Positions 25,264 to 35,227 of a stretch of DNA of 64,000 nt are shown piece after piece. Each line of letters begins with the position of its first letter. The stretch's first letter is position 1. Below the pieces are notes generated by a model that ran no database searches, was not told where the DNA came from, and worked only from the letters and a program-made list of their open reading frames with translations. Both the position numbers and the translations under genes were made by a program. Location: contig JADLCB010000011.1 in assembly GCA_020847375.1 (NCBI GenBank), positions 1-64,000 on the forward strand. Direction: 5' to 3'. This DNA is from Phycisphaerales bacterium (GTDB lineage Bacteria; Planctomycetota; Phycisphaerae; Tepidisphaerales; Tepidisphaeraceae).

Positions 25264-26369
25264 CTGTACCCCTCCAAGTCCTGCCGCCCGATGTGGGCAA
25301 GGCCGTGGCGCAATTGCGTGAGGCCGCCGCCGCCAAAAAGTGCTGGCGCTGTGGCTGCATGCACAGCTCGCTCAAGGCCATCGAGGAGGCATTCCCGCTG
25401 GCCACACGGTCTGCCGACCTCGGCGAAGCCATCCAGGCGGCGGAGACGCGGCTGGTGCCCGCGCAGTACGATTGCCTCGGCTGCGAGGTGTGTTTCCCGG
25501 CCATCGCCATCAACGCCCTCGGTGTTGAAGGTGATGCGTGCCCGGCCGAACTCCCAGCGTCGCGCGACGGATGGCCTCCGCTGCCCGGCTCCTACTCGGT
25601 TCTTCGCTACCAGGCCCCGGTCGCCGTCTGCACCCTTGGCGACGAGGCTTTGGCGAGCACAATCCACGCCACGGGCGATCCCGCCCTGGCTATCGTCGGC
25701 ACGATGCAGACGGAGAATTTGGGTATCGAGCGGCTCATCCAGAACGTTGTCGCCAACCCCTACATTCGGTTCCTGATCCTCTGCGGCGGTGATACAAAGC
25801 AGGCCATCGGCCACCTGCCGGGCCAATCGATGCTGGCGCTGTCCCGAGCCGGTCTTAACGACCAACGCCGCATCATCGGCGCGCCCGGGAAACGACCGTT
25901 GCTCAAGAACATCGACTTGGCGGCGGTGGCGCACTTTCGACGGGCCGTGGAGGTCGTGGACTTGATCGGCCTTACTGAGGCTCACGCAGTTACCGCGGCG
26001 GCACAGGCTTGTGCAAAGCGGAATCTCGGCCCCATCGAGCCTTTCGCGTCGGCGCGTGGCGTGGCCAGGGTCGAGGGATACGTGCCGCAACGCATGGTGT
26101 CTGATCCCGCCGGTTACTTCGTAGTCTACCTGGATCGCCCCCGAAAGCTGCTCTCGCTCGAACACTACCGCAACGACGGTGTTCTGGACGTCGTAATCGA
26201 AGGGCACACCGCCGCCGAACTCTACATTCCAGCGATTGAGAAGGGCTTGGTGTCGCGCCTGGATCATGCCGCCTACCTTGGGAAGGAACTGGCTCGCGCT
26301 GAGGCGTCTCTCCACGAGCGTCAGCCGTATATCCAGGATGCCGCCCCTGAGTTACAAGCCCCTCCGTAA
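25260..26369 (+). CDS. MtrA-like corrinoid protein with Cys-rich N-terminus and DUF4346 tail
   Basis: The 369-residue protein has three parts. Residues 25-95 carry two Cys clusters: CWRCGC (28, 31, 33) and CLGCEVC (72, 75, 78), fit for an iron-sulfur cluster or a soft metal. Residues 110-235 match the tetrahydromethanopterin S-methyltransferase subunit A domain: LAIVGTMQTENLGIERLIQN, then NPYIRFLILCGGDTKQAIGH and LPGQSMLALSRAGL. The His185 in GHLPGQS is at the place of the lower cobalt ligand of MtrA. Residues 290-350 match DUF4346 (GYFVVYLDRPRKLLSLEHY, VSRLDHAAYLGKELARAEASL). No other Mtr subunit is present. It is coupled to the ArsR gene, so a corrinoid-based reaction tied to metal stress is inferred. 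Confidence 0.85.
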   Translation: MTVPLQVLPPDVGKAVAQLREAAAAKKCWRCGCMHSSLKAIEEAFPLATRSADLGEAIQAAETRLVPAQYDCLGCEVCFPAIAINALGVEGDACPAELPASRDGWPPLPGSYSVLRYQAPVAVCTLGDEALASTIHATGDPALAIVGTMQTENLGIERLIQNVVANPYIRFLILCGGDTKQAIGHLPGQSMLALSRAGLNDQRRIIGAPGKRPLLKNIDLAAVAHFRRAVEVVDLIGLTEAHAVTAAAQACAKRNLGPIEPFASARGVARVEGYVPQRMVSDPAGYFVVYLDRPRKLLSLEHYRNDGVLDVVIEGHTAAELYIPAIEKGLVSRLDHAAYLGKELARAEASLHERQPYIQDAAPELQAPP

Positions 26370-26425
26370 GCCCAGGGCGAGGCATCGCACTGCTCCTGTG
26401 GGTCCGCATGCAAAGGGAACAACCT

Positions 26426-26860
26426 ATGAAATGGTGGATCGCAATCTTGGCGGTTGTATGCGTCGGCGTTGTGGCCGGCATGATCTGGCGTGCTCAGAAT
26501 CGCGGGACGGGCATTCCTGCCTCGGCAGCACCGGTCGCGACCAGCACCGATGCCGTAGTCGGCGTGGAGGCGTTCATGCGCGCTGTCGATAGCCATCGCG
26601 GCCCCGTGCGGGTCGAAGGTTTCGTGGCCAATGTCGCGCCGGACGGCCGATTTTTCACCCTGATCGACCGCAAAGAATTCGCGGAGTGCGGCACCCAGAA
26701 TTGTGCAGAGTTGGCGCTTCCTGTTCAGTGGGCCGGCCCCGCCCCGGCGATCAAGGACCTCGTCCAGGTTGCTGGCGAGGTGAAGGAAGTGGCAGCCTCC
26801 ACGACGAGCAAACAGACGCGTCTTGTATTCATGGCCAACGCCGTGCGAAAGGTCCCATGA
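26426..26860 (+). CDS. Membrane-anchored OB-like periplasmic protein
   Basis: The ATG at 26426 is chosen because AAAGGGA precedes it; the ATG at 26408 would add six residues. The 144-residue product begins with one hydrophobic segment (WWIAILAVVCVGVVAGMIW) that is an uncleaved anchor or a signal, followed by a Ser/Ala/Thr-rich linker. Residues 55-140 look like a small OB-type barrel: PVRVEGFVANVAPDGRFFTL, then ELALPVQWAGPAPAIKDLVQ and VAGEVKEV. Two Cys (AECGTQNCAEL) are close in a loop and could form a disulfide or bind a metal. It ends with an ATGA overlap into the next gene. No name is justified. Confidence 0.7.
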   Translation: MKWWIAILAVVCVGVVAGMIWRAQNRGTGIPASAAPVATSTDAVVGVEAFMRAVDSHRGPVRVEGFVANVAPDGRFFTLIDRKEFAECGTQNCAELALPVQWAGPAPAIKDLVQVAGEVKEVAASTTSKQTRLVFMANAVRKVP

Positions 26861-27495
26861 CCGCGACAGGGCTCAAATCGAGATCGGCGCGTTTCGCGCG
26901 ACGGGCCTTGCTTCCAGGCATCGTGTTCGCAGCCGTCTTGCTGATCCACTTTGCCTATCTCGCGGTATTTCCTGAGCGCGACGCGGTGCAGGAACGCTGG
27001 TTGGCGGTGGACGCCCAGCCCACGCTTCTGCAACGCTACATCCAATCGCGGGGTTATTGGCTGGGCTACTCATACGGGCTGTCGCTGGCTTTCACGGCGG
27101 TCGCTCTGCGCCGTTACCGCGAGCATCGATTCTGCGCCGCGCGCAATCTGGCCATCGGCGGGATCACGCTCTCGGGGTTCCTGGCCGTGGTGGGGTGCTT
27201 CCTGCTCGGATGCTGTGGCTCACCGATGCTGGGGGTGTATCTCAGCTTGTTCGGGACAGCGTTCGTTCCGCTCGCCAAGCCCCTCGTCGCAGGCGTCAAC
27301 ACACTTCTCATCGTGGGGTCGTATTGGTGGCTCTGTCGCCAGGAACGCCGGATCGGCCGCGAGGCATCAACTCCGCCCGGATGCGGCGACGCCCCGGTCT
27401 GTCATTGCCCGCCATCTGGTGGTTCCCTTGATGCGCCCCGTGCGGCGCTGGATACGCCGGTTGCGCGCGCCCCAGCAGAGACAACCACCTCATAA
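26857..27495 (+). CDS. Membrane protein with CC motif, last gene of the ArsR operon
   Basis: The 212-residue product starts at the ATG at 26857, overlapping the previous stop. Four hydrophobic segments are visible: LLPGIVFAAVLLIHFAYLAV, then WLGYSYGLSLAFTAVAL, LAIGGITLSGFLAVVGCFLL, and LVAGVNTLLIVGSYWWL. A GCCGSPML motif lies in the third loop or helix end, similar in style to the Cys pairs of small heavy-metal carriers, and the C-terminal tail has further Cys (GCGDAPVCHCPP). A role in metal or organometal movement across the membrane is a reasonable guess from the Cys residues and the ArsR regulator. No family is recognised. Confidence 0.7.
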   Translation: MTATGLKSRSARFARRALLPGIVFAAVLLIHFAYLAVFPERDAVQERWLAVDAQPTLLQRYIQSRGYWLGYSYGLSLAFTAVALRRYREHRFCAARNLAIGGITLSGFLAVVGCFLLGCCGSPMLGVYLSLFGTAFVPLAKPLVAGVNTLLIVGSYWWLCRQERRIGREASTPPGCGDAPVCHCPPSGGSLDAPRAALDTPVARAPAETTTS

Positions 27496-27507
27496 CCCGT
27501 GCCTACG

Positions 27508-27533
27508 AGTCTCTGGTCGGTTCAGAGACTTTC
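27508..27533 (+). terminator. Terminator of the ArsR-MtrA-like operon
   Basis: AGTCTCTG-GTCGGTT-CAGAGACT is a perfect 8-bp stem with a 7-base loop, then TTT. It lies 12 bp after the last stop of the operon. Confidence 0.65.
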
Positions 27534-27618
27534 CGCCAAAACGCTCCCGACGGGCGGCCCGGGGCGATGTCCCGGTTATCTGCTTTGGCGAATCAGAGAC
27601 TCCGGCCGCGACGGGCGG
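27523..27618. repeat. Degenerate direct repeat beside the island end
   Basis: TCAGAGACT followed by CCG and then GACGGGCGG occurs at 27522-27557 and again at 27593-27618 with different spacing between the two parts. The first copy includes the right arm of the operon terminator. The rest of 27534-27659 holds no gene. The origin of the repeat is unclear. Confidence 0.4.
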
Positions 27619-27659
27619 AAATCGTAACCCCTTGGCGGAACTCGCGTAGAAAACGAAAA

Positions 27660-27683
27660 CGCCGCCGAGGTGTCTCAGCGGCG
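27660..27683. terminator. Second hairpin between the island and tRNA-fMet
   Basis: CGCCGC-C-GAG and CTC-A-GCGGCG pair around a GTGT loop. AAAAC precedes and CTTTG follows, so it could stop transcription from either side. Confidence 0.55.
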
Positions 27684-27730
27684 CTTTGCGTGAACCGTGG
27701 GGCCGGTGCGGTTTGCAACGGCCCGAAAAG

Positions 27731-27804
<74 letters not shown>

Positions 27805-27849
27805 ATCTTTACTTTATACGTTGGGATCATACGGCTGGTTCGATGGCTG

Positions 27850-29925
27850 TCAAGTAATGGAGGAATTGTTTTTAGCGGGATTGCGGTCGCGGGTGCTCAG
27901 GTGGATGGCCAGCACAGTGATATCAGCGGGGGTGATGCCGCTGATGCGCAAGGCCTGGCCAAGACTGGCGGGGGTGAATTTCTTGAATTTCTGTTTGGCT
28001 TCATTGCGCAAACCAGTGATGATCGAGTAATCGGTGTTGTGGGGGATGGCTTTGGACTCCAACTGGTTGAAGCGCGCAATTTCAGTGTTCTGACGACGGA
28101 TGTAGCCCTCATAGCGCGCCGTGATGACAATGCGACGGGCGACAGGGGAAGCGATGCTGGCCAGTTCGGGTAATTGTTCAACCAGCTTGTTCCAGTCGGT
28201 ATCCGAGCGGCGGAGGTAGTCGTACGCGCTTTGCCCGCCGCCGATGTGCAGATTGCGCAGCAATTGCGTTGTCTGCTGGGTGGCGTTGTCAATGGCGCAG
28301 AATTGTTGCCAGCGGGCGTCATCCACCAAACCAACCTGACGACCGATCGGGCCAAGACGCTGATCGGCATTGTCGGCGCGCAGATGCAGGCGATGTTCAG
28401 CCCGGCTGGTGAACATGCGATATGGCTCGATCGGTGGCTTGGTGATCAGGTCATCAATGAGCACGCCGATATAGGCTTGATCACGGCGCAGAATCAACGG
28501 GGTGTTGGGAAGGCTGGCGCGATTGTTTTTACGATACTCACCGTCGTTAATGTAATCGACAGCGGCGGATGCGTCGCTGGCGGAGGCTGATTCATCACAC
28601 GGCGCCAGTTGGCCATGGCAGGCGTAGCGGGTGGCGTTGACACCGGCGATCAGGCCCTGGGCGGCGGCTTCCTCATAGCCGCTGGTTCCGTTGATCTGAC
28701 CGGCCAGGAACAGACCGGAGACGATCTTGGTTTCCAGGCTGGAACGGATCTGATTGGGCCAGACCATGTCATATTCGACGGCGTACCCGTAGCGGAGAAT
28801 GCGCGCATCGCGCAATCCGGGGATCAGGCGGATGATCTGCTCCTGCACATCGGCGGGCAGGGATGTGCTCAGACCATTGCAGTAGATTTCCTCAGTGTCC
28901 AGCCCCTCGGGTTCGAGGAAGATATGATGAGCGGATTTATCGGCAAAGCGGACGATTTTATCTTCCAGACTGGGGCAATAGCGCGGGCCGATGGAGGCGA
29001 TCTGGCCGCTGTACATGGGGGCGCGGTGCAGGTTGTCACGAATCAGTTGATGCACCCGGGCGTTGGTGGCTGACAGGTGACAGGGGACTTGGGTCAACGG
29101 AGGCGCCCAGTGTTTGCCCTGAAGGGCGGGATATTCGTTGAGGTAGGAAAAGGGGAACGGATCGGTATCGCCGGGCTGAAGCTCGAAGCAGGAAAAATCG
29201 ATGGTGTCGCGGTGCAGGCGCGGGGGTGTTCCGGTTTTAAGGCGGCCCAACTCCAGACCCAATCGTGCCAGGCAACCGGACAGGGTGGTGGCGGCTGCCT
29301 CACCAACGCGGCCGCCGATGGTTTTAGCTTCGCCGGTGTGCATGAGGGCGCGCAGAAAGGTGCCGGTGGTGACGACAACAGCCCGGCAGGCAAGTCGTGA
29401 ACCATCAGCCAGCCGAACCGCGGTTACCTGTGACCGGGGCTGCAAACTGGATTGCTGGGCGCTGCCATTTGCGGCGTTGTTGCCGTTGGGCGATGGGGAA
29501 TTGGCGGACAAAACGGGGCTGACGCAGCCGGATGATTTGGTTTCAATGTCAGCCACTTCGCCGGCGATGATGGTCAGGTTCCCGCAGTATTCGTGCAGCA
29601 GGCGCTGAACTTCGTGGGCATAACGGTATTTGTCGGATTGCGTCCGCGGGCCCCATACGGCCGGGCCTTTGGAGCGATTGAGCATGCGGAACTGGATGCC
29701 GGTGTTGTCGCTGGCGATGCCCATCAAACCGCCAAGGGCGTCGATTTCGCGCACCATCTGCCCCTTGGCCAGTCCGCCGATGGCAGGATTGCACGACATC
29801 TGCGCGATGCGCGCGGGGTCGAGGGTGATCAGGGCGACGGTGGCGCCAAGGTGCGATACGGCCCAGGCGGCTTCGGCTCCGGCGTGACCACCGCCAATCA
29901 CAATGACATCATAAAACTGCGACAT
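27850..29925 (-). CDS. mnmG: tRNA uridine-5-carboxymethylaminomethyl modification enzyme MnmG
   Basis: The start at 29925 (MSQFYDVIVIGGGHAGAEAA) is preferred to the ATG at 29973, giving 691 residues, longer than the roughly 630 usual for the family. The FAD-binding GGGHAGAEAAW is at the N-terminus, CNPAIGGLAKGQMVREIDAL follows, and GTPPRLHRDTIDF and CNGLSTSLPADVQEQ are typical. An insert near residues 130-160 (rich in Ser, Asn and Pro) explains part of the extra length. The enzyme works with MnmE on the wobble uridine of several tRNAs. No MnmE gene is in the window. It lies next to tRNA-fMet in the same orientation. Confidence 0.96.
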   Translation of the reverse strand: MSQFYDVIVIGGGHAGAEAAWAVSHLGATVALITLDPARIAQMSCNPAIGGLAKGQMVREIDALGGLMGIASDNTGIQFRMLNRSKGPAVWGPRTQSDKYRYAHEVQRLLHEYCGNLTIIAGEVADIETKSSGCVSPVLSANSPSPNGNNAANGSAQQSSLQPRSQVTAVRLADGSRLACRAVVVTTGTFLRALMHTGEAKTIGGRVGEAAATTLSGCLARLGLELGRLKTGTPPRLHRDTIDFSCFELQPGDTDPFPFSYLNEYPALQGKHWAPPLTQVPCHLSATNARVHQLIRDNLHRAPMYSGQIASIGPRYCPSLEDKIVRFADKSAHHIFLEPEGLDTEEIYCNGLSTSLPADVQEQIIRLIPGLRDARILRYGYAVEYDMVWPNQIRSSLETKIVSGLFLAGQINGTSGYEEAAAQGLIAGVNATRYACHGQLAPCDESASASDASAAVDYINDGEYRKNNRASLPNTPLILRRDQAYIGVLIDDLITKPPIEPYRMFTSRAEHRLHLRADNADQRLGPIGRQVGLVDDARWQQFCAIDNATQQTTQLLRNLHIGGGQSAYDYLRRSDTDWNKLVEQLPELASIASPVARRIVITARYEGYIRRQNTEIARFNQLESKAIPHNTDYSIITGLRNEAKQKFKKFTPASLGQALRISGITPADITVLAIHLSTRDRNPAKNNSSIT

Positions 29926-30047
29926 AAATGGTGTACGGCTGACAAGGTGCCCTGGTTCATACGGGAAATTCAACGATCATTAAAGCTCGATCTCGATTCA
30001 TTGTTGACGACGGCTGGCGACTGGGGGGTTGATGTTCCTGTCACGGG

Positions 30048-32177
30048 TTAACTGCTTGCCCAGCGATGAGGCTGCGGATCATCCCGGTCAGTGGTTGAAA
30101 CCCCCTGATCGGCGGTCTGCAGAAAAACCATCTGCTGGTAATGACCAGCCTGTTTCATCAGTTCATCATGGGTTCCTTGTTCAATGATGCGGCCTTGATC
30201 GATCACAATGATTCGGTCGGCATTGCGGATCGTGCTCAGCCGGTGCGCAATGATAAAGCTGGTGCGATTGTTCATCAGGCTGGCCAGGCTGTGCTGGATG
30301 AGGCGTTCACTTTCGGTATCGAGATTGCTGGTGGCTTCATCCAGGATAAGGATTTTGGGATCGGCCAGAATAGCCCGTGCAATCGTCAGGCGCTGGCGCT
30401 GACCGCCGGAGAGTTTAACACCACGTTCACCGATGACCGTGTCATAACCGTTTTCGAGCTGGGTGATGAATTCATGGGCATTGGCTTGGCGGGCGGCGGT
30501 GATCACTTCATTGATATTCACGCTGCGATTGCCGTAGGCGATGTTCTGGGCGATGGAGCCATCAAACAGAAAAGTATCCTGCTCGACGATACCAAGCAAG
30601 CGGCGATAGCTGTCGATCCTGATCTCGCGCAGATCAAGTCCGTCCAGGGCGACGCTGCCAGCAGTCGGATCAAAAAAACGGGCGATCAGGTTGCACAAAG
30701 TCGTTTTGCCTGCGCCGCTGGGGCCGACCAGCGCGATCGTCTGACCGGCTTGGACATCAAGATTGATGTTTTCCAGAACAAAACCGTGCGCTGATTCATT
30801 GCCGGCCAGCGGGGGGGTGGCAGGATGGTCGGCGTCCTGATCGATAAGAGAGGCGCCGGGTGACAGTGCGCGGGATTCAGCAGATTGAAGTCGCTGACGG
30901 GTGTAGGAAAAGCAGACATTGTTCAAGGTGATACGCCCGTCAACATGACGTTTATCAACGATGGTTTTGCCGGGATGAGACGAAAATTCGCGCGGTTCCT
31001 CCAGTAAATCCAGAATACGATCCAGCCCGGCCAGATTACCCTGCAACTGAGTGGCGGTACCGGCGAGAACGGCGATGGGGCCGAGCAGGGCGGTGAGATA
31101 GCCGAGGAACATGACCAGATCGCCGGGGGTGAGGGCTTGGCTTTGGGTGATCGATCCGTCTTGTAGACGGCGCATATCATCCAGCACCCGATTTCCGCCG
31201 TACCAGAGTAACAGGGCGCTGGCCAGTGGGATGATGACTGCCCAGGCTGCGTCGATGCCGCGACTCATCCACCAGCCCAGAAGCTCCTGACGGGCCATGA
31301 AATGGTTGTCGGTGGTGAAGCGGTTGGCTTCGCTGCGCTGGCGTGAGAATGAACGTACCACGCGCATACCGCCAAATGATTCGGTGGTATGAGCGTCGAT
31401 TTTCTGGCGGGTCATGCGGGCATCGCGCCAGAGCGGGCGGATGCGCGCAATCCACGTGCGATGGGTAAACCAGACCACGGGCAACAGCAGACTGGCGCCG
31501 AGCAGCATACGCCAGTCGATAAAGGCGAGAATCGCCAGCGAACCGAGCAGTTGTACGACAGCGTGGCTGGGGTTATAGACGAGCGAAAAGACGAGATCGC
31601 CGACGCCGCCGGCGTCTTCGCGCAGAATTGAGGCAACGCCGCCGCTTTTCAGATCATAGACGCGATGCAGCGGCAGACGGATGGCCTGTTCAAAAGCGCG
31701 TTTGCGCGTCGCGACCTGGACCCGTTTGCTGATGCGTGTTGCCTGCCAGCGACTGGCGGTGCCAACCAGCATGGAAATGACCGCGATGACGACCATGCCG
31801 ATGCAGACGGTGGCCAGCAGCGCGCGAGGCGAATGCGGCAGGGCAATCCAGGCGGGTAGTTGCACGGGTTTTCCAAGCAGCACGTTGTCAAAAATCAGTT
31901 TCGTGCCGTAGATGGGTAGTAGTCCCAGCAATGTTGAGATGCCCAGCCCGGTCAGAGCCAGGCCGAGGGTTTGGCGGAAGCCCGCGAGCAGATCATTAAA
32001 GCGGACCAGCAGTTGCCAGAACGTCCGATGGCGTCGGCCGGTGCGCGGCGAGCCCATGGCCCGAATCTTCTGACGTTCCTGTTCGGAGATCTCGTCAGAT
32101 TTACGGTTTTTGGTGGCAGCGCGATATTTTTGGTAACGGCTGCGGCTGGAGGGCACGGGATCGATCATCAAGATCAC
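30048..32177 (-). CDS. ABC exporter, fused membrane and ATPase domains (MsbA-like)
   Basis: The 709-residue protein has an N-terminal basic, cytoplasmic extension, a six-helix ABC transporter domain (from about residue 70 to 380, e.g. LGLALTGLGISTLLGLLPI) and a C-terminal ATPase. The ATPase motifs are intact: Walker A GPSGAGKTTL near 487, signature KLSGGQRQRLTIARA near 585, Walker B ILILDEATSNLD near 610, and H-loop IIAHRLSTI. A linker of about 50 residues between the two domains is longer than usual. Lipid, lipopolysaccharide or peptide export would be typical substrates; none can be chosen. It sits upstream of MnmG with 120 bp between, on the same strand. Confidence 0.93.
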   Translation of the reverse strand: MILMIDPVPSSRSRYQKYRAATKNRKSDEISEQERQKIRAMGSPRTGRRHRTFWQLLVRFNDLLAGFRQTLGLALTGLGISTLLGLLPIYGTKLIFDNVLLGKPVQLPAWIALPHSPRALLATVCIGMVVIAVISMLVGTASRWQATRISKRVQVATRKRAFEQAIRLPLHRVYDLKSGGVASILREDAGGVGDLVFSLVYNPSHAVVQLLGSLAILAFIDWRMLLGASLLLPVVWFTHRTWIARIRPLWRDARMTRQKIDAHTTESFGGMRVVRSFSRQRSEANRFTTDNHFMARQELLGWWMSRGIDAAWAVIIPLASALLLWYGGNRVLDDMRRLQDGSITQSQALTPGDLVMFLGYLTALLGPIAVLAGTATQLQGNLAGLDRILDLLEEPREFSSHPGKTIVDKRHVDGRITLNNVCFSYTRQRLQSAESRALSPGASLIDQDADHPATPPLAGNESAHGFVLENINLDVQAGQTIALVGPSGAGKTTLCNLIARFFDPTAGSVALDGLDLREIRIDSYRRLLGIVEQDTFLFDGSIAQNIAYGNRSVNINEVITAARQANAHEFITQLENGYDTVIGERGVKLSGGQRQRLTIARAILADPKILILDEATSNLDTESERLIQHSLASLMNNRTSFIIAHRLSTIRNADRIIVIDQGRIIEQGTHDELMKQAGHYQQMVFLQTADQGVSTTDRDDPQPHRWASS

Positions 32178-32264
32178 ATCATAAACGCAGATGATTTTGA
32201 TTGCAGCAGAGCAATTTTGCGGCCAATGTACAAAGGTGATTGTTTTACGGTTCGATCAATCGAA

Positions 32265-33038
32265 TCAAGCCTTTATTTTTTCAAGCTGATGGGCCACATC
32301 ACCCAATTTTTGATGCGCCAGTTCACAGGCGGAATCGACAACGATTGTCTGACGATAGGCCTGCACACGTTGGAGCAAGTCAGCCGTGTTGTCCGCAGCA
32401 CGCATGAATGGCGCGTGCAGACGTTCCCAGAGGGTCGAAACCTGCGACAGGGTTTGCATACTGCCGGCGCGGCGACCGGTGGGTAGTTCTGATTGGCTGA
32501 GAATCAGGCAGTTTGGGGGCAGCTGAGTTTTTAATTGATCAACGGTTGAGCGCGGCGTGGCTGGCGGCAGGGGGCTGGTTTCAAAGGGGACGATGACCAC
32601 CACGCGCTGCGCGCCTACGGGATAAACCGCAGCCAGAAATGTTTCAAGAAACAGACCTTTTTCCCTAGCCAACTGGCGCACGCGCGCCGCCGGCTGGATC
32701 GTGCCCCAACCAGCGACCAGCAACTGCCCGTGGGGAATCGCCGCGACGATCTGGTCGCCGGAAAGATGATCCTGCGGAGCACTGGCCAGCAGATCGAGGC
32801 AGACCACGCCTTCGCCAGCATGGAGGCGCAATTGACGCCGCGTCTCCTGCAAGGGGAGATAAAGGCGCGCCAGCGTGTCAAAATCGCGTTGATTCCACGC
32901 AGCGGCCTCAGCGGTGGTTAAAAGTCGATGGGCTGTGATGTAGTCCGTCTGAGTAAGGGCAGCCTGACCTTTTTCACATAAATCCTGTAATTCCTGTGCG
33001 TCCATAGCCAGATTGTATTTCATTTTGACTGAATTCAT
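32265..33038 (-). CDS. Hypothetical protein with an N-terminal helical repeat
   Basis: The 257-residue product (246 if it begins at the ATG twelve codons in, MDAQELQDLCEKG) starts with TPR-like helices (CEKGQAALTQTDYITAHRLL and TTAEAAAWNQRDFDTLARLY). The centre resembles a Rossmann-type fold (GEGVVCLDLLASAPQDHL, then VAAIPHGQLLVAGWGTIQPA and RVVVIVPFETSPLPPATP). No catalytic residue is obvious. Planctomycete genomes carry many such lineage-specific proteins. The gene is divergent from TypA and separated by 198 bp. Confidence 0.65.
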   Translation of the reverse strand: MNSVKMKYNLAMDAQELQDLCEKGQAALTQTDYITAHRLLTTAEAAAWNQRDFDTLARLYLPLQETRRQLRLHAGEGVVCLDLLASAPQDHLSGDQIVAAIPHGQLLVAGWGTIQPAARVRQLAREKGLFLETFLAAVYPVGAQRVVVIVPFETSPLPPATPRSTVDQLKTQLPPNCLILSQSELPTGRRAGSMQTLSQVSTLWERLHAPFMRAADNTADLLQRVQAYRQTIVVDSACELAHQKLGDVAHQLEKIKA

Positions 33039-33236
33039 ACCCGTAGCAGGTTTGAGGCACGATCTTTGGCTGCTTCGTCGGCCATGGCGAGCTGGCGCAA
33101 TTTTTTTGTCTGGGTTTATTGTAAAAAATGACGAAGTATGTAAGCTATTACCCCTTCGCTTACCGGGATTACCAGTTCGGCGGAACTTTTCGCTGGTGCT
33201 TATCCCTCAACGCCAAACAATAAGAAGCGGCATAGA

Positions 33237-35102
33237 ATGAACACGGTGCGTAATGATATTCGTAATGTTGCGATAATTGCCCATGTCGATCATGGCAAGA
33301 CGACGCTGGTCGATGCCCTGTTGCGTCAAAGCGGAAACTTCCGCCAGTCGCAGTTGGCGCAGGATACCATTCTTGATTCCAATCCATTGGAGCGGGAACG
33401 CGGCATTACCATTCTGGCCAAGAATTGCGCGATTCACTATACGACGCCCGAGGGGGAGCAGGTCAAGATCAACCTGATCGACACGCCGGGCCACGCGGAT
33501 TTTGGTGGCGAGGTGGAACGGGTGCTGAGCATGGCAGACGGGGTGTTTCTGCTGGTTGATGCAGCCGAAGGGCCGATGCCGCAGACGCGGTTTGTTTTGA
33601 AAAAGGCGTTTCAGAATAATTTGCGGCCGATTGTGGTGATCAACAAGATCGACCGGCCTGATGCCCGCGTGGACGAAGTTCTGAACATGGTTTTTGATTT
33701 GTTTGTTGAACTGGGGGCGGATAACGAAGCCCTGGATTTTCCGGTGCTTTACGCCAGTGGCCGCGAGGGTATCGCCAGTTGGAGCTACGAGAAACGTGGG
33801 ACGGATATCCGCCCGGTCTTCGAGGCGTTGTTGAAATATGTTCCCGGACCGCATGGCGACAGTGCCAAGTCGTTGCAAATTCGTATTGCCAGCATCCAGT
33901 ACAACGAATATGTCGGGCGTATCGGGGTGGGCCGCATTTACAATGGTCAGATTGCGACCGGTCAGCAGGTTCTGATTGTCCGTCGTGATGGTACGCAGAT
34001 CAAAAGCCGCGTGCAGCAGGTGCAGGTTTTTGATGGGCTGGGGCGCAAGAACGCTGAGGGCGTTGTTGCCGCTGGCGATATTGTGGCGCTGTCAGGGCTG
34101 GAATCGATCGATATTGGCGACAGTATCTGCGACCCGCAGGACCCCCAGCCGCTGCAGGCGACTGAAATCGAACCGCCGACGCTGACCATGATGTTCAGCG
34201 TCAATGATTCGCCCTTTGCCGGTCGGGAGGGCAAGTATGTCACCAGCCGCAATTTGCGCGAGCGTTTGTTCAAGGAGCTGGAATCCAACGTTGCGCTGAA
34301 AGTCCAGGAGACGCAGAGCAAGGATGCATTTCAGGTCAGCGGGCGTGGATTGCTCCATCTGGGGATTCTCATCGAGAATATGCGCCGCGAAGGGTATGAG
34401 CTGAGCGTTTCCAAGCCGCATGTCATTTTGCACAAGGACAGGGAGAGCGGCGAACTGCTTGAACCGATCGAATATCTGGTGGTGGATGTACCGGAAAAGA
34501 ATATGGGCGGGGTCATGGAGCTGGTGGGTAACCGCAAGGGGGAGCTGGTGCGGATGGACAACCGCGACGGGCAGGTGCATCTGGAATTTTCCATTCCCGC
34601 CCGCGGTTTGATCGGTCTGCGTACGCGCATGCTGACGGCGACACAGGGGCTGGCGATCATGCATCATAATTTCCATGAGTATTCGCCGCTGCGTGGCGAC
34701 GTGCCGGATCGGCTCAACGGCGTGATGATTTCCATGGCGACCGGCCGGGCCAATTCGTACGCGATGAACAACCTGCAGGAGCGGGGTGTCATGTTTGTCG
34801 AGCCGGGCGATGAGGTTTACGAAGGCCAGTGCGTGGCGGAAAATGCGCGCGACAACGACATGGTTGTCAATCCGACCACCGCCAAGCAGATGAGCAACAT
34901 GCGCACGACCAGCCGCGATGAAAACATCATCCTCAAACCGGCGCGCAAAATGTCGCTGGAACAGGCGCTGGAATATATTGAAGAGGATGAGCTGGTCGAG
35001 GTGACCCCCAGTGCCATCCGCATTCGCAAGTCTCTTTTGACGGAAAATGCCCGTAAAAAAGCCAGCAAAAAGACGGCGGTCATGGAAGTGGTTGAAGTGT
35101 GA
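33237..35102 (+). CDS. typA: Translational GTPase TypA/BipA
   Basis: The 621-residue protein has a full set of GTPase motifs: [20 protein letters not shown] (G1), the RGITI segment (G2), [16 protein letters not shown] (G3) and NKIDRPDAR (G4). Domains II and III follow, and the C-terminal TypA-specific domain shows [20 protein letters not shown] and [14 protein letters not shown]. TypA binds ribosomes and assists large-subunit assembly and stress or cold growth. The end is basic ([15 protein letters not shown]). The start at 33237 is well placed before [12 protein letters not shown]. Confidence 0.97.
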   Translation: MNTVRNDIRNVAIIAHVDHGKTTLVDALLRQSGNFRQSQLAQDTILDSNPLERERGITILAKNCAIHYTTPEGEQVKINLIDTPGHADFGGEVERVLSMADGVFLLVDAAEGPMPQTRFVLKKAFQNNLRPIVVINKIDRPDARVDEVLNMVFDLFVELGADNEALDFPVLYASGREGIASWSYEKRGTDIRPVFEALLKYVPGPHGDSAKSLQIRIASIQYNEYVGRIGVGRIYNGQIATGQQVLIVRRDGTQIKSRVQQVQVFDGLGRKNAEGVVAAGDIVALSGLESIDIGDSICDPQDPQPLQATEIEPPTLTMMFSVNDSPFAGREGKYVTSRNLRERLFKELESNVALKVQETQSKDAFQVSGRGLLHLGILIENMRREGYELSVSKPHVILHKDRESGELLEPIEYLVVDVPEKNMGGVMELVGNRKGELVRMDNRDGQVHLEFSIPARGLIGLRTRMLTATQGLAIMHHNFHEYSPLRGDVPDRLNGVMISMATGRANSYAMNNLQERGVMFVEPGDEVYEGQCVAENARDNDMVVNPTTAKQMSNMRTTSRDENIILKPARKMSLEQALEYIEEDELVEVTPSAIRIRKSLLTENARKKASKKTAVMEVVEV

Positions 35103-35227
35103 TCGGCAGCAGGTTCTGTGGTTGCCAGCCGATAAGATCAGTGGCGGGTCAGTCTGTCCTTGGCGGGTTTGGCTGCGGGCAAGGCTGCAGTTATCATGTG
35201 ATTTTATTGAACCACAGACTGGCAGCC

